Assembly (NCBI RefSeq): GCF_007993935.1
Contig: NZ_VITY01000006.1
Span: forward strand, 372,001 to 436,000
Direction of reading: 5' to 3'
Length of the DNA stretch: 64,000 nucleotides
Source: Bradyrhizobium macuxiense
GTDB taxonomy: Bacteria; Pseudomonadota; Alphaproteobacteria; Rhizobiales; Xanthobacteraceae
Under the pieces are notes generated by a model, which worked only from the letters and a program-made list of their open reading frames with translations, did no database searches and was not told where the DNA came from. The number at the start of each line of letters is the position of its first letter. Position 1 is the first letter of the stretch. The position numbers were made by a program, and so were the translations under genes. Below are positions 18,487 through 28,227 of the stretch, piece by piece.

Positions 18487-20514
18487 ATGGTGCAGGACCT
18501 TCGTGTGGCTGTCGATGTTGGGGGCACGTTCACCGACATCTGCATTATGGACGAGACGACCGGTCTCATCCGCATCGAGAAGACCTCCTCCACGCGCGAT
18601 CCGATCGAAGGGATCATGGGCGGCGTGTCCAAAGCCGGGATCGATCTGTCCAGGGTGGCGCTGTTCTCGCACGGCACGACGGTTGCCACCAACGCGCTGA
18701 TCACGCGCCGCCTGCCCCGCACCGCCGTGGTGACGACCAAGGGGTTCCGCGACGTCATCGAAATCCGGCGCGCCAACAAGGAGGACCTCTGGGACACCTA
18801 CAAGGACGTCGTGCGACCCTACGTGCCGCGGCGCGATCGCCTGACCGTGCCCGAGCGCGTCGATGCCGGCGGCAAGGTGATCGAACCGCTCGACGTCGAA
18901 GCCGCGCGCGAGGTGGCCCGCATCCTCAAGCGCCGCGGCGTCGCCGCCGTCGCGATCTGTTTCATGAACGCCTATCTCAACGGCGCCAATGAGCGCGCCA
19001 TGCGCGACATCCTGCTGGCCGAAATGCCCGACATTCCGGTGTCGATCTCCTCGCAGGTGCTTCCCGAGATCTTCGAGCATGAGCGCTTCTCGACGACGGT
19101 CGCCAATGCCGTCGTGAGCCCGGTCGTCGTCAACTACACGAGCCGGCTCGGCGATCGCCTCGCCCACGAGGGCTACACCCGCGATCTCTTGTTGCTGCAC
19201 ACCGGCGGCGGGGTGATGACGCCGGCGAGCGTCAAGGATTTCGCGGCCCGCCTCGCCGGCTCCGGGATCGCCGCCGGCGCCATCGCCAGCCGCTATATCG
19301 CCGGCCTCTGCGGCTTTCCCAATTCGATCGGCCTCGACATGGGCGGCACGTCCACCGACGTGTCGCTCGCCTATGAGGGCCACTCGCGCGTCACCAAGGA
19401 CTGGCACATCGAATTCGGCTATCCGATCCGCTTCGCCTCGATCGAGGTGCTCACGATCGGCGCCGGCGGCGGCTCGCTGGCCTGGACCGACCCGGCCGGC
19501 TCCCTGCGCAACGGCCCGCAATCGGCCGGCGCCCACCCGGGACCGGCCTGCTACGGCAACGGCAACACCCAGCCGACCAACACCGACGCCAACGCGACGC
19601 TGGGCCGGCTCGGCACCGACCTTGCCGGCGGCAAGGTGAAGCTCGACCCCGAGCTGGCGCGGCAGGCCGTCGAGAGCGGCGTCGCCAAGCCGTTCGGCCT
19701 CGGCCTGCATGAGGCGGCGGACGCGATCGTCAAGGTCGCCAACGCCAACATGTCGGACGCGGTGCGGCTGATCTCGATCAGCCGCGGCTACGATCCGCGC
19801 GACTTCGCGCTGGTGGCGTTCGGCGGCGCCGGCGCGCTGCATGGCGTCGACGTCGCGCGCGAGCTGTCGATTCCGGTCGTGATCGTGCCGCCGAATCCCG
19901 GCGTGACCTCCGCGCTCGGATGCCTGCTCGTCGACATGCAGCACGATTTCTCGCAGAGCTGCATGGTCGACGCGGCCGACGCCGACGCTGCCGAAATCGA
20001 GGCACAGTTCGCCGAACTCGAGAAGGCCGCGCTCGCGCGTCTCACCCATGAGGGCGTCGCGCAGAACGACATCGTGCTGCAGCGCTCGATCGACATGATG
20101 TATCGCGGCCAGTGGCGTTCACTTGCTGTGAATGCGCCGCAGCCGATCGGCGCGATCGCCGACCTGGTGCAGAGCTTCCACGCCGAGCACCAGCGCGAAT
20201 ACAATTTCCGCCGCGACAGTGCACCGGTCAGCTTCTTCCGCCTCAACCTGAAGGCGGTCGGTGTGGTTCCCAAGGCCGAATTTGCCGTTCACGCGCCGAC
20301 CGGTGTTAGCCCCGCGCCGGTTGGCCACCGCAGGGTCTGGTTCGAAGGCAGCGGGCTCGATACGCCCGTCTATCAGCGCGACGACCTGCCCTGCGGCTTC
20401 TCCTTTCAAGGCCCCGCGATCATCGAGCAGCTCGATGCCACGACCGTCGTGCCGCCCGGCGCCGGCGCCGAGGTCGACAAATATCTCAACATCATCATTC
20501 GCGTGAAGGAGTGA
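18487..20514 (+). CDS. hyuA: hydantoinase/oxoprolinase A subunit (HyuA)
   Basis: Product of 675 aa with the HyuA landmarks: N-terminal VAVDVGGTFTDICIMD, SHGTTVATNALI, the second phosphate-like motif DMGGTSTDVSL, GAGGGSLAW and GPQSAGAHPGPACYG, ending in the GPAIIEQLDATTVVPPG stretch. The family opens cyclic amides or imides with ATP (N-methylhydantoinase, eukaryote-type 5-oxoprolinase) or carboxylates acetone/acetophenone. AAAGGAAGACGC before the ATG is a good ribosome-binding site. Partner HyuB starts 3 bp after the stop. Substrate cannot be told from sequence; the neighbours suggest an N-heterocycle. Confidence 0.92.
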   Translation: MVQDLRVAVDVGGTFTDICIMDETTGLIRIEKTSSTRDPIEGIMGGVSKAGIDLSRVALFSHGTTVATNALITRRLPRTAVVTTKGFRDVIEIRRANKEDLWDTYKDVVRPYVPRRDRLTVPERVDAGGKVIEPLDVEAAREVARILKRRGVAAVAICFMNAYLNGANERAMRDILLAEMPDIPVSISSQVLPEIFEHERFSTTVANAVVSPVVVNYTSRLGDRLAHEGYTRDLLLLHTGGGVMTPASVKDFAARLAGSGIAAGAIASRYIAGLCGFPNSIGLDMGGTSTDVSLAYEGHSRVTKDWHIEFGYPIRFASIEVLTIGAGGGSLAWTDPAGSLRNGPQSAGAHPGPACYGNGNTQPTNTDANATLGRLGTDLAGGKVKLDPELARQAVESGVAKPFGLGLHEAADAIVKVANANMSDAVRLISISRGYDPRDFALVAFGGAGALHGVDVARELSIPVVIVPPNPGVTSALGCLLVDMQHDFSQSCMVDAADADAAEIEAQFAELEKAALARLTHEGVAQNDIVLQRSIDMMYRGQWRSLAVNAPQPIGAIADLVQSFHAEHQREYNFRRDSAPVSFFRLNLKAVGVVPKAEFAVHAPTGVSPAPVGHRRVWFEGSGLDTPVYQRDDLPCGFSFQGPAIIEQLDATTVVPPGAGAEVDKYLNIIIRVKE

Positions 20515-20517
20515 ACC

Positions 20518-22479
20518 ATGGCCACGGCCCTCCCGCTCGATCCCGTGACCTTCGAGGTCCTGAAGAACTCCTTCATCACCAGCGTCGACCAGATGGGCGA
20601 GCAGGTCTTAAGGACCTGCTACTCCTTCGTGATCTACAACCGCGACTTCTCGAGCGCGCTGCATGACGCCAACGGCGAATGCGCCGCGCAAGGCAACCAG
20701 GATATCGCGGTCCACGTCGGCACGCTGCATTTCACCTGCAAGGACGTGATGCGCCATTTCGAGGGCGACATGCATGAAGGCGACGTCTTTGCGATCAACG
20801 ATCCCTATGCCGGCGGCACGCACTTTTCCGACGTGCGGCTGATCCGCCCGATCTTTGCCGACGGCAAGATCATCGCCTTCAGCCAGTCCAACGGACACTG
20901 GTCGGACGTCGGCGGCAGCGTGCCGGGATCGTTCGACGTCGCCGCCCGCGAGATGTTCCGCGAGGGCCTGCGCATCACGCCGGTCCGCCTGTTCGACAAG
21001 AACGGCCTGCGCAAGGACGTTGCGCATCTGATCGCCTCCAACACCCGCGACCCGGCCTCGATCATCGGCGACATTCAGGCGCAGGCCGAAGCCACCGCCG
21101 TGTGCGAACGCGAGATCCTGCGCCTGGTCGGCAAATACGGCCGCGACACCGTCGAGACCGGGCTTGCCGCGGTCCAGGACTATGTCGAGCGCTCGGCGCG
21201 CCAGCGCATCGCGGCGCTGCCCGACGGCGAATGGGAAACCGTCGACTTCATCGACCGCGATCCGGCCGGCGGCGAAGGCATGATCCCGATCCGCATCAAG
21301 ATGACGATCAAGGGCGACCGCGCGATCTACGACTTCACCGGCAGCCATCCGACCATCGGCTCGATCTACAACTCGGCGTTCGGCGCCACCTTCTCGGCGG
21401 TTGCGGCCGGCATGAAGACCTTCTTCCCCGATCTGCCGCTCAATTCCGGCTTCTATCGCTGCTTCGAGATCATCGCCCCCGAAGGCTCGATCGTCGATGC
21501 CAAATGGCCGATCGCGGTGACCGGCTTCCTGATGCCGTTCGAGAAGATCATGAATTCGATCTACGAAATGTGGTCGAAGCTGATGCCGGAGCGCGCGCTC
21601 GCCTGCGCCTTCAACCTCGAATATCTGCTCACCGGCGGGCTCGACGCCCGCAGCGCCGACAAGCCGATCTTCATGTTCTACGACTGGCTGCCCGGCGGCT
21701 GGGGGGGACGCAACGGCAAGGACGGCAGCAATGTCACCACCGCCTGCTTCGGCACCGGGCTGATGTCGCAGCCGGTCGAGGGCCAGGAGCGCGCCAACCC
21801 GATCCTGACCACCGAATGCGAGATCCTCACGGACTCGCCCGGCCCCGGCAAATGGCGCGGCGGCGCGGGCGTGGTGAAGACGTCGCGGATGCTGCAGGCC
21901 GAGAAGACAGTGATCTCCTATATCTGCGACCGCGAGCGCGCCATCGTGTGGGGCATCGAGGGCGGCCTGCCGTCGATGCCGCACGGCCTGACCTTGAGGC
22001 GCGCCGGCAGCGCGGCCGAGGAGCGGCTCGGTTCGATCTTCTCGGACGTTCCGATCGGCGAAGGCGACGTATTTTCGCGCCCGACCGCCGGCGGCGGCGG
22101 GTTCGGTGATCCGCTGGAACGCGATCCGAACCTCGTGATCGAGGACATCAAGGACGACTATGTCTCGGTCGAGCGCGCCGCCAAGGACTATGGCGTCGTG
22201 GTGCACACGATCGATGCCGAGCTCTGCAACTACGAGGTCGACAAGGTCGCGACCGCCGCGCTCCGCGCCAGGATCCGCTCCGAGCGCGTCGCCAATGTCC
22301 GGCTCGATCCGGAGACGGTGGCGCAGCGCTATCGCAGCGGAGAGCTCAACGCGTTCGACGTGATCCGCAAGCACGCCGTGATCCTCGACTGGGGCACCGG
22401 CGCGCTGCTTGCCGAATCCACCCGCCAGTTCCGCGAAGCGTTCGAGCGGCGCTCGGTCGCGATGTGGCAAGCCGGCTGA
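20518..22479 (+). CDS. hyuB: hydantoinase/oxoprolinase B subunit (HyuB)
   Basis: Product of 653 aa. Typical HyuB text: DPVTFEVLKNSFITSVDQMG at the start, NDPYAGGTHFSDV, QSNGHWSDVGGSVPGS, the glycine-rich GGWGGRNGKDGSNV and PGKWRGGAG, and the C-terminal GGGGFGDPLERDP. Forms the catalytic complex with HyuA. It is about 100 residues longer than the shortest members because of a C-terminal extension (about residues 550-653). The next gene, a binding protein, starts 104 bp downstream beyond a stem-loop. Confidence 0.92.
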   Translation: MATALPLDPVTFEVLKNSFITSVDQMGEQVLRTCYSFVIYNRDFSSALHDANGECAAQGNQDIAVHVGTLHFTCKDVMRHFEGDMHEGDVFAINDPYAGGTHFSDVRLIRPIFADGKIIAFSQSNGHWSDVGGSVPGSFDVAAREMFREGLRITPVRLFDKNGLRKDVAHLIASNTRDPASIIGDIQAQAEATAVCEREILRLVGKYGRDTVETGLAAVQDYVERSARQRIAALPDGEWETVDFIDRDPAGGEGMIPIRIKMTIKGDRAIYDFTGSHPTIGSIYNSAFGATFSAVAAGMKTFFPDLPLNSGFYRCFEIIAPEGSIVDAKWPIAVTGFLMPFEKIMNSIYEMWSKLMPERALACAFNLEYLLTGGLDARSADKPIFMFYDWLPGGWGGRNGKDGSNVTTACFGTGLMSQPVEGQERANPILTTECEILTDSPGPGKWRGGAGVVKTSRMLQAEKTVISYICDRERAIVWGIEGGLPSMPHGLTLRRAGSAAEERLGSIFSDVPIGEGDVFSRPTAGGGGFGDPLERDPNLVIEDIKDDYVSVERAAKDYGVVVHTIDAELCNYEVDKVATAALRARIRSERVANVRLDPETVAQRYRSGELNAFDVIRKHAVILDWGTGALLAESTRQFREAFERRSVAMWQAG

Positions 22480-22491
22480 CCGTCATCGACA

Positions 22492-22517
22492 GCCGCGCCG
22501 CCGGCAGACGGCGCGGC
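22492..22517 (+). other. stem-loop between hyuB and the binding-protein gene
   Basis: GCCGCGCCG (22492-22500) and CGGCGCGGC (22509-22517) make a 9-bp perfect stem with an 8-nt loop just after the hyuB stop. No U-run follows. It could be a processing or stability element separating enzyme and transporter parts of the transcript. Confidence 0.35.
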
Positions 22518-22583
22518 CCATCCACCAGAAGAGGACGAGAAGCCGCCGCCCTGCACTTTCATTCAAACCATGAGGATTGCGCT

Positions 22584-23690
22584 ATGACGATCTCGACGTG
22601 CCTTTCTTCCAACCGGCTGTGGCCGATCCGCTCCGTGCTCGGCATTGCCGCCGCCCTCGCTCTTGCCAGCGCCGCCACGCCGGCGGCGGCGGGGACCGAG
22701 ACGCCGTGGTTTCCAATGAAGGTCTACGACGCGTCATCCGGCGCGCCGAAGCCTGCGGACTACACGCCGCTTCCGAAGGCCGAGAAGCCCTACAAGCTCT
22801 GCGTGCTGTTTCCGCACATGAAGGACAGTTTCTGGGTCGCCGTTGCCTACGGCATCGTGAAGCAGGCGGAGGCGATGAACGTCAACATGAACCTCTACGA
22901 GGCCGGCGGCTATGAGAACCTCCCCAAGCAGCTGTCGCAGTTCGATGACTGCATGGCAAGCGGACCGGATGCGATCATCGTCGGTGCCATCTCCGGCGCG
23001 GGCCTCAGCAAGAAGTTCGAGGAGGCAAAGGCAAAGGGCGTGCCGGTGGTCGGCGTCACCAATCCGCTGCCGCCGAACGCGCTGCCCGCGGCCAACTATG
23101 TCGACTTCGTCGCGATGGGCGAGGTCACCGGCGCCGGTCTGCTGGCGCAGGCCAAGCCCGCCGACAAGCTCAACATCGTCACGTTCCCCGGCCCGGCCGG
23201 CTCGGGCTGGGCTGAGTCGTTCAACGAGGGCTTCAAGAAGGCGATCGCCAAGAATCCGAACGCCAAGATTCTCGCTGAGAAATTCGGCGACTCCGGCGTC
23301 GCCGTGCAGCTTCAGCTGATCCAGGACGCGCTGCAGGCCTATCCCGCCATGAACGTGATCTGGGGCACCGCCCCCACCGCCGAAGCGGCCATCGGCGCCG
23401 TTGCCGAGGCCGGCCGAAGCGACCTGAAGATCGTGTCGTCCTACGAGAACCAGGCCATGCTCGACGCGCTGAACCGCGGCGACATCCTCGCCTTCGCAAC
23501 CCAATATCCCGTCGGCGAAGGCGCGATCGCGATCGACCAGGCGGTGCGTCTCATCGAGAAGAAGCCCGTCATGAGCCTCGTCCAACCGGTGGCCACCGTC
23601 ATCGACAAGACCACCGTGCCGAAATTGCAGATGGATCTCGTGTTGGCGCCTGCAAGCTGGACGCCGGTCTATTCGGTCAAGGCCAAGTAG
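22584..23690 (+). CDS. periplasmic binding protein, TorT-like, of a sugar-type ABC importer
   Basis: Product of 368 aa. Signal peptide with cleavage near ATPAAAGTE (about residue 36), then a type I periplasmic-binding fold. The conserved text YDASSGAPKPADYTPLPKAE-like and LCVLFPHMKDSFW / YGIVKQAEAMNVNM resembles TorT, a periplasmic sensor that also occurs as the binding protein of carbohydrate-type importers. Here it is followed by an RbsA-type ATPase and two permeases, so an importer role is favoured. TGAGGA before the ATG at 22584 supports this start; the frame opens at 22464 inside hyuB. Confidence 0.85.
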   Translation: MTISTCLSSNRLWPIRSVLGIAAALALASAATPAAAGTETPWFPMKVYDASSGAPKPADYTPLPKAEKPYKLCVLFPHMKDSFWVAVAYGIVKQAEAMNVNMNLYEAGGYENLPKQLSQFDDCMASGPDAIIVGAISGAGLSKKFEEAKAKGVPVVGVTNPLPPNALPAANYVDFVAMGEVTGAGLLAQAKPADKLNIVTFPGPAGSGWAESFNEGFKKAIAKNPNAKILAEKFGDSGVAVQLQLIQDALQAYPAMNVIWGTAPTAEAAIGAVAEAGRSDLKIVSSYENQAMLDALNRGDILAFATQYPVGEGAIAIDQAVRLIEKKPVMSLVQPVATVIDKTTVPKLQMDLVLAPASWTPVYSVKAK

Positions 23691-23715
23691 GCATGGCAAG
23701 TAGGCCGAACGGTCG

Positions 23716-23738
23716 GGGCGGGAGCGAGGCTCCCGCCC
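23716..23738 (+). other. stem-loop between binding-protein and ATPase genes
   Basis: GGGCGGGAGC (23716-23725), loop GAG, GCTCCCGCCC (23729-23738): a 10-bp perfect stem with a 3-nt loop 26 nt after the stop. No U-tract. Placement right after a binding-protein gene fits differential expression of binding protein over membrane subunits. Confidence 0.5.
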
Positions 23739-23764
23739 GCTTGCTCACGGCCACGGAGACGCGG

Positions 23765-25303
23765 ATGAACGTCGAGATCGATTCGAAGCCGGCCACGCCC
23801 CTGCTTCAGTTGCGCGGGATCTCGAAGCGATTCACCGGCGTCCGGGCGCTCGATCGCATCGATCTCGATGTCCGTGCCGGCGAACTTCACGTCCTGTTCG
23901 GCGAGAACGGCGCCGGCAAGTCGACGCTGATCAATGTCGTCTCGGGTACGTTTCCACCCGACGAAGGCACCTTTCATTTCGGCGGCGAGGAGATCCACCA
24001 CCTGACGCCGCAGCGCGCGCGCGAGATCGGCATCAGCCCGGTGTTTCAGGAGTTCTCGCTGATCCCGAGCCTCACAGTGGAAGAGAACCTGTTCCTTGGC
24101 CGCGAGGTCACGCGCGGCGGCGTGCTGCATTCGCGCGAGATGCGCAAGCGCGCCAGCGCGCTGATCGACGAGCTCGGCTTCGATCTCGATCCCGCGCAGC
24201 GGATCGACGACCTGTCCCGTGCCCATCAGCAGATGGCCGAGATCGCCAAGGCCCTGCTCGGCCGCGTCCGCCTTCTGATCCTGGATGAGCCGACCGCTTC
24301 GTTGACCGAGCGCGAGACGGGACGGCTGTTCGAGCTGATCGCGCGCCTGAAGAGCCAGAATGTCGGGCTGATCTACGTCTCGCATCGCATGCGCGAAATC
24401 CGCGCGCTGGCCGACCGCGTGACCGTGCTGCGCGACGGCCGTCACATCCGGACCCTCGACGCCGCCACGTCGACGGACGGCGAGCTGGTGGAATTGATGA
24501 CCGGCCGCACCATTGACCTGCTGTTCCCGACCATCACCCACCAGCCGGACAAAGTGATGGTCGAGGTCGAGAACCTGACGCTCGCCGACGGCAGCGTGAG
24601 AGACGTCAACTTCCATGCCCGATCAGGCGAGATCACCGGCATCGCGGGCCTCGTCGGCTGCGGCAAGTCGGAGCTGATCCGCGCGATCTACGGCATCGAG
24701 CGCACGTCATCGGGCGTGATCCGGATCGATGATGCGCCTTACGAATTTCCAACCCCGAGGCACAGCTTGAAGCGGGGCGTCGCCTACTTCCCCGCCAACC
24801 GGATCGCCGAAGGGCTCGCGCTGTCCCGTCCGATCCGCGAGAACGCGTCGATGACCGGGCTCGACCTGCCCGCCTTCGCCCGCTTCGGCGTATTGCGGCA
24901 GGCCGCCGAACGCGTGACGATCGCGGGCATCATGGAGCAGCTGCAGCTCAGGCCGCCGAACATCGAACGCAGCGCCGGCGCCCTGTCGGGCGGCAACCGC
25001 CAGAAGGTGATGCTGGGACGCGCGCTGACGCGCGAGCTGACCGTGTTCCTGTTCGACGAGCCGAGCGTCGGCATTGATGTCGGCGCCAAGCTCGAGGTCT
25101 ACGAGTTCATGAAGCGCCTCGTCGAGACCGGCGCCGCCGTGATCGTGGTGTCTTCCGAACTGCCCGAGGTGCTGGCGCTATCGAACCGGCTCTACGTCAT
25201 GCATCAGGGCCGCATCGCCGCCGAGTTGACCGGCGCCGAGAGGACCGAACAGAATGTGCTTTCGAGCTTCTTCCGCGAGCATCTCACCGCGGAGGTTGCA
25301 TGA
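23765..25303 (+). CDS. sugar-type ABC importer ATPase with two ABC domains (RbsA-like)
   Basis: Product of 512 aa. Domain 1: Walker A FGENGAGKST, a relaxed signature LSRAHQQMAEIAKAL, Walker B LLILDEPTASL. Domain 2: Walker A GLVGCGKSEL, signature LSGGNRQKVMLGRAL, Walker B VFLFDEPSVGID. This is the tandem form of ribose-class importers. The frame opens at 23693, but GGAG upstream of the ATG at 23765 and MNVEIDSKPATPLLQLRGI fit the family start. It overlaps the next permease by 4 nt. Although the class is sugar-type, the enzyme neighbours suggest a heterocyclic substrate, perhaps a nucleoside or purine-like compound (BmpA/YufO-like systems also use this layout). Confidence 0.9.
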   Translation: MNVEIDSKPATPLLQLRGISKRFTGVRALDRIDLDVRAGELHVLFGENGAGKSTLINVVSGTFPPDEGTFHFGGEEIHHLTPQRAREIGISPVFQEFSLIPSLTVEENLFLGREVTRGGVLHSREMRKRASALIDELGFDLDPAQRIDDLSRAHQQMAEIAKALLGRVRLLILDEPTASLTERETGRLFELIARLKSQNVGLIYVSHRMREIRALADRVTVLRDGRHIRTLDAATSTDGELVELMTGRTIDLLFPTITHQPDKVMVEVENLTLADGSVRDVNFHARSGEITGIAGLVGCGKSELIRAIYGIERTSSGVIRIDDAPYEFPTPRHSLKRGVAYFPANRIAEGLALSRPIRENASMTGLDLPAFARFGVLRQAAERVTIAGIMEQLQLRPPNIERSAGALSGGNRQKVMLGRALTRELTVFLFDEPSVGIDVGAKLEVYEFMKRLVETGAAVIVVSSELPEVLALSNRLYVMHQGRIAAELTGAERTEQNVLSSFFREHLTAEVA

Positions 25304-26316
25304 ACACGGCCCTGGTCGCCGCAGCGCCGCGGCACGCGATCAGCCTGCGGTCGATCGCAGGCCGGATCGGGCTGCTGCCAGCTCTGCTTGTGCTGCTCGT
25401 GGCCGGCATGTCGGCGGTCGATGCGCAGTTCTATGGCCTCATCAACGTCCTCAACATCCTGCGCAACGCCTCGCTGCTGGCAATCGTCGCCTGCGGCCAG
25501 GCACTGGTCATCATCGCGGGCGGCTTCGATCTCTCGGTCGGTGCGGTGGTCGCGCTTGCCAGCGTCGTCACCGCAAAAGCCATGGCTGCGACCGCCGCCG
25601 CGTTTCCCGGCAACAACGCCCTGATCATTGCAAGCGGTGTCGCGGCCGGGCTCGGATCCGGGGCCGTGGTCGGGCTCGTCAACGGCTTCTGTGTGGCAAG
25701 GCTCAAGGTCTCCGGCTTCGTGGTGACGCTGGGCACGATGTCCGCCACCGCCGGTGTTGGCCTCATGATCACCAACGGCATCCCGGTTTACGGGATGCCC
25801 GAGATCTTCGTGAAGGGCTTCGGCCGCGCCCAGGCGCTCGGTCTGCCGACCGCCGCCCACATCGCCCTGATCGTGATCCTGGTGATGGTGTTTGCACAGC
25901 GGCGCACGCTGTTCGGCCGTTACGTCTACGCGATCGGCGGCAATGTCGATGCGGCGGTGGTGTCGGGCGTGACCATCCAGCGTCATATCGTCGGCACCTA
26001 CGTCGTATCGAGCGTCCTTGCGGCATTGACCGGCATTCTGCTGACCGCGCAGGTCGGCTCCGGCCAGGCCAGCTTCGGCGGCGACCGGATGATGCTGCAA
26101 TCGATCGCCGCCGCCGTGATCGGCGGCGTCAGCCTGCGCGGCGGCGTCGGGCGCATCGAGATCGTCGCCATCAGCGCACTGTTCCTGACCATCCTCGGCA
26201 ACGCGCTCAACCTCCTGCACGTCGACTCGCGGCTTCAGCCGGTCTTCCTCGGCGTCATCATGGTCGCAGCCGTGGCGCTCGACGAACTCAGCCGACGGAG
26301 CAAGCCACGTGTCTGA
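25300..26316 (+). CDS. ABC importer permease 1 (RbsC-like)
   Basis: Product of 338 aa, polytopic, BPD_transp_2 family. Conserved GQALVIIAGGFDLSVGAVVALASV near residues 65-90 and GNVDAAVVSGV in the cytoplasmic loop. Overlaps the ATPase gene by 4 nt and the next permease gene by 8 nt. Two different permease genes instead of the single one of ribose systems imply a heterodimeric channel. Confidence 0.9.
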   Translation: MNTALVAAAPRHAISLRSIAGRIGLLPALLVLLVAGMSAVDAQFYGLINVLNILRNASLLAIVACGQALVIIAGGFDLSVGAVVALASVVTAKAMAATAAAFPGNNALIIASGVAAGLGSGAVVGLVNGFCVARLKVSGFVVTLGTMSATAGVGLMITNGIPVYGMPEIFVKGFGRAQALGLPTAAHIALIVILVMVFAQRRTLFGRYVYAIGGNVDAAVVSGVTIQRHIVGTYVVSSVLAALTGILLTAQVGSGQASFGGDRMMLQSIAAAVIGGVSLRGGVGRIEIVAISALFLTILGNALNLLHVDSRLQPVFLGVIMVAAVALDELSRRSKPRV

Positions 26317-27322
26317 CCTCGAATTGACCGTTGCCGCCAAGGACACCGACCGTCCGAAGCTCGCGCTGAGCCACCGGCTCTGGAGCGCCGTGCTGCCGGT
26401 CGCGCTGGCGCTGCTGCTGCTCGGCTTCGCCGCCGTCGACCATGGCGTGCTGTCGCCGGCCAACCTGCTCAACATCGCACAGCAGACCAGCTATCTGGCG
26501 CTGTTCGCGATGGCGCAGACCGTGGTCATCCTGACCCGCGGCTTCGACCTCGCGCTTGGCCCGACGGTGTCGATGGTCAGCGTCGGCAGCGCGCTGGCGA
26601 TGGCCGGTGCGACGGCCTCGGGCCATGGCACGGTCGCCGTGCTGCTTGCCGGGCTCAGCGCCGGCTTCGCCCTCGGTATCGCGTGCGGCCTGTTCAACGG
26701 CGTGGTCGTCGCGCTGTTCGGGGTCAATCCGTTCGTCGCGACCCTCGGCAGCTACAATATCGCGATCGGGATCGCGACCACGCTTTCGTCCGGACGGCCG
26801 GTGCAGGGCGTGCCGGCGCCGTTCTCACAGATCTTCTACAGCGGCAGCATCTTCGGCTTGCCGGCGGCGATTGCGATCACCGTCGCAGTCGGCCTCGGAC
26901 TGCATTTGCTGTTGGCCCGCACCGTGTTCGGCCGCTCGCTCTATCTGATCGGCACCAACCCGCGCGCCGCGGCGGTCGCCGGCCTGCCGGTGAAACGCAT
27001 TCTGGTCGCGACCTATGTGCTGTGCTCGGGGCTTGCCGCGCTGGGCGCAATCATGATGACGGCGCGGACCGGATCGGGTGAACCGAACCTCGGCGGCGCG
27101 CTCTCGCTGCAGGCGATTGCCGGCGCCGTGGTCGGCGGAACGAGCCTCGCCGGCGGGCGCGGCGGCGTCGGCACCGCGGTGCTCGGCGCCCTGTTCATCA
27201 CCATTCTCTCCAACGGCATGAACCTCACCCGGATCGACGGATACGTGCAGATGGTCGTGCTCGGCGCGATCGTCATCATCGGCGTGCTGCTGGATCGGCT
27301 GCGGCAGGAGCGGAGCGCATGA
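26309..27322 (+). CDS. ABC importer permease 2 (RbsC-like)
   Basis: Product of 337 aa, polytopic, same family as its neighbour (AQTVVILTRGFDLALGPTVSMVSV, GTNPRAAAVAGLPV, ARTGSGEPNLGGALSLQAIAG-like end region). The ION-type GGFDLSVG motif is RGFDLALG here. It overlaps both neighbours (8 nt and 4 nt), which indicates translational coupling from transporter straight into the Mo-hydroxylase genes. Confidence 0.9.
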   Translation: MSDLELTVAAKDTDRPKLALSHRLWSAVLPVALALLLLGFAAVDHGVLSPANLLNIAQQTSYLALFAMAQTVVILTRGFDLALGPTVSMVSVGSALAMAGATASGHGTVAVLLAGLSAGFALGIACGLFNGVVVALFGVNPFVATLGSYNIAIGIATTLSSGRPVQGVPAPFSQIFYSGSIFGLPAAIAITVAVGLGLHLLLARTVFGRSLYLIGTNPRAAAVAGLPVKRILVATYVLCSGLAALGAIMMTARTGSGEPNLGGALSLQAIAGAVVGGTSLAGGRGGVGTAVLGALFITILSNGMNLTRIDGYVQMVVLGAIVIIGVLLDRLRQERSA

Positions 27323-28212
27323 TGTCAGGCACACCGATCCAGAACATCCCGGTCGCGGCGCGCGTTACGCCGGCCTCGATCTACGTCGCGCCCTCGCTCG
27401 CCGCAGCACGCGATGCGCTGAGCGAATATGGCGCCGCCGGTGCTCCCCTGGCCGGCGGCACATGGATCATGCGATCGCCGATCCGTCACGAGCCGCTCAA
27501 GACTCACTATGTCGCGATCGGAAGGATCGCCGAGCTCTCGGCAATCCGGATCAGCGGCAACGCAGTCGAGATCGGCGCGGCCGTCACGCACGCGGCGCTT
27601 GCGGCGGCGTTGGCCGACCTTCCAGAATTTGCCGGCCTCGTCGCGGCCGCCGGACGCTCCGCCAACCCGGCGATCCGCGCGATGGCGACAATCGGCGGCA
27701 ATCTGTCGACGTCAGACTTCGCCGCGGCGGATTGCGTGCCGGCGCTGCTCTGTCTCGATGCCGATGTCGAGATCGCGGACCGCAACGGTCGCGAGCGCAT
27801 CAGCCTGGCGCATTTCCTCGAGGTCCGATCAAAGCTCGCAGCCGGCCGCATCGTGACGCGGATCATCGTGCCGCGGGCGGAATGCAGGACGGCGCATATC
27901 CGCCTGCCGCTGCGCAGGTCCGGCGACTATCCGGTCGCCATCGTCAGCCTTTCGGTCAGCGTCGATGCGGCGAACCGCGTCCGGGTGGCGCGAATCGCGG
28001 TCGGGTCGGTCGAACCGAGCGCGCGCCGCTGGCCGCCGCTTGAAGACGCACTTCTTGGACGTCCGCTCGACGCCGCGGAAGCTGCACGGATTGCGGCCGA
28101 ACTCACCGGCGAATTCATCGGCCGCGACAGCGTCGATGCACCGGCCTGGTATCGTGTCAGCGTGCTACCCGGCCTCGTCCGCCGTGCAGTGATCGCTGCA
28201 CGTGGCTCATGA
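27319..28212 (+). CDS. xanthine-dehydrogenase-family FAD-binding subunit
   Basis: Product of 297 aa, CoxM/XdhB type. FAD-binding loops AGGTW (about residue 47) and ATIGGNLSTSDFAAAD (about residue 125) are present, followed by the CO-dehydrogenase flavoprotein C-terminal domain. It carries electrons from the Fe-S subunit to an acceptor. The ATG at 27319 overlaps the permease stop by 4 nt; ATG at 27322 is an alternative. First of three genes encoding one Mo hydroxylase. Confidence 0.92.
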   Translation: MMSGTPIQNIPVAARVTPASIYVAPSLAAARDALSEYGAAGAPLAGGTWIMRSPIRHEPLKTHYVAIGRIAELSAIRISGNAVEIGAAVTHAALAAALADLPEFAGLVAAAGRSANPAIRAMATIGGNLSTSDFAAADCVPALLCLDADVEIADRNGRERISLAHFLEVRSKLAAGRIVTRIIVPRAECRTAHIRLPLRRSGDYPVAIVSLSVSVDAANRVRVARIAVGSVEPSARRWPPLEDALLGRPLDAAEAARIAAELTGEFIGRDSVDAPAWYRVSVLPGLVRRAVIAARGS

Positions 28213-28227
28213 AAGCGCGGGGATGAC

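Noticed and set aside
18232..20049. 605-codon minus-strand open frame opposite hyuA
   Set aside because: HyuA motifs are on the plus strand; the opposite frame is low-complexity Arg/Gly/Asp text.
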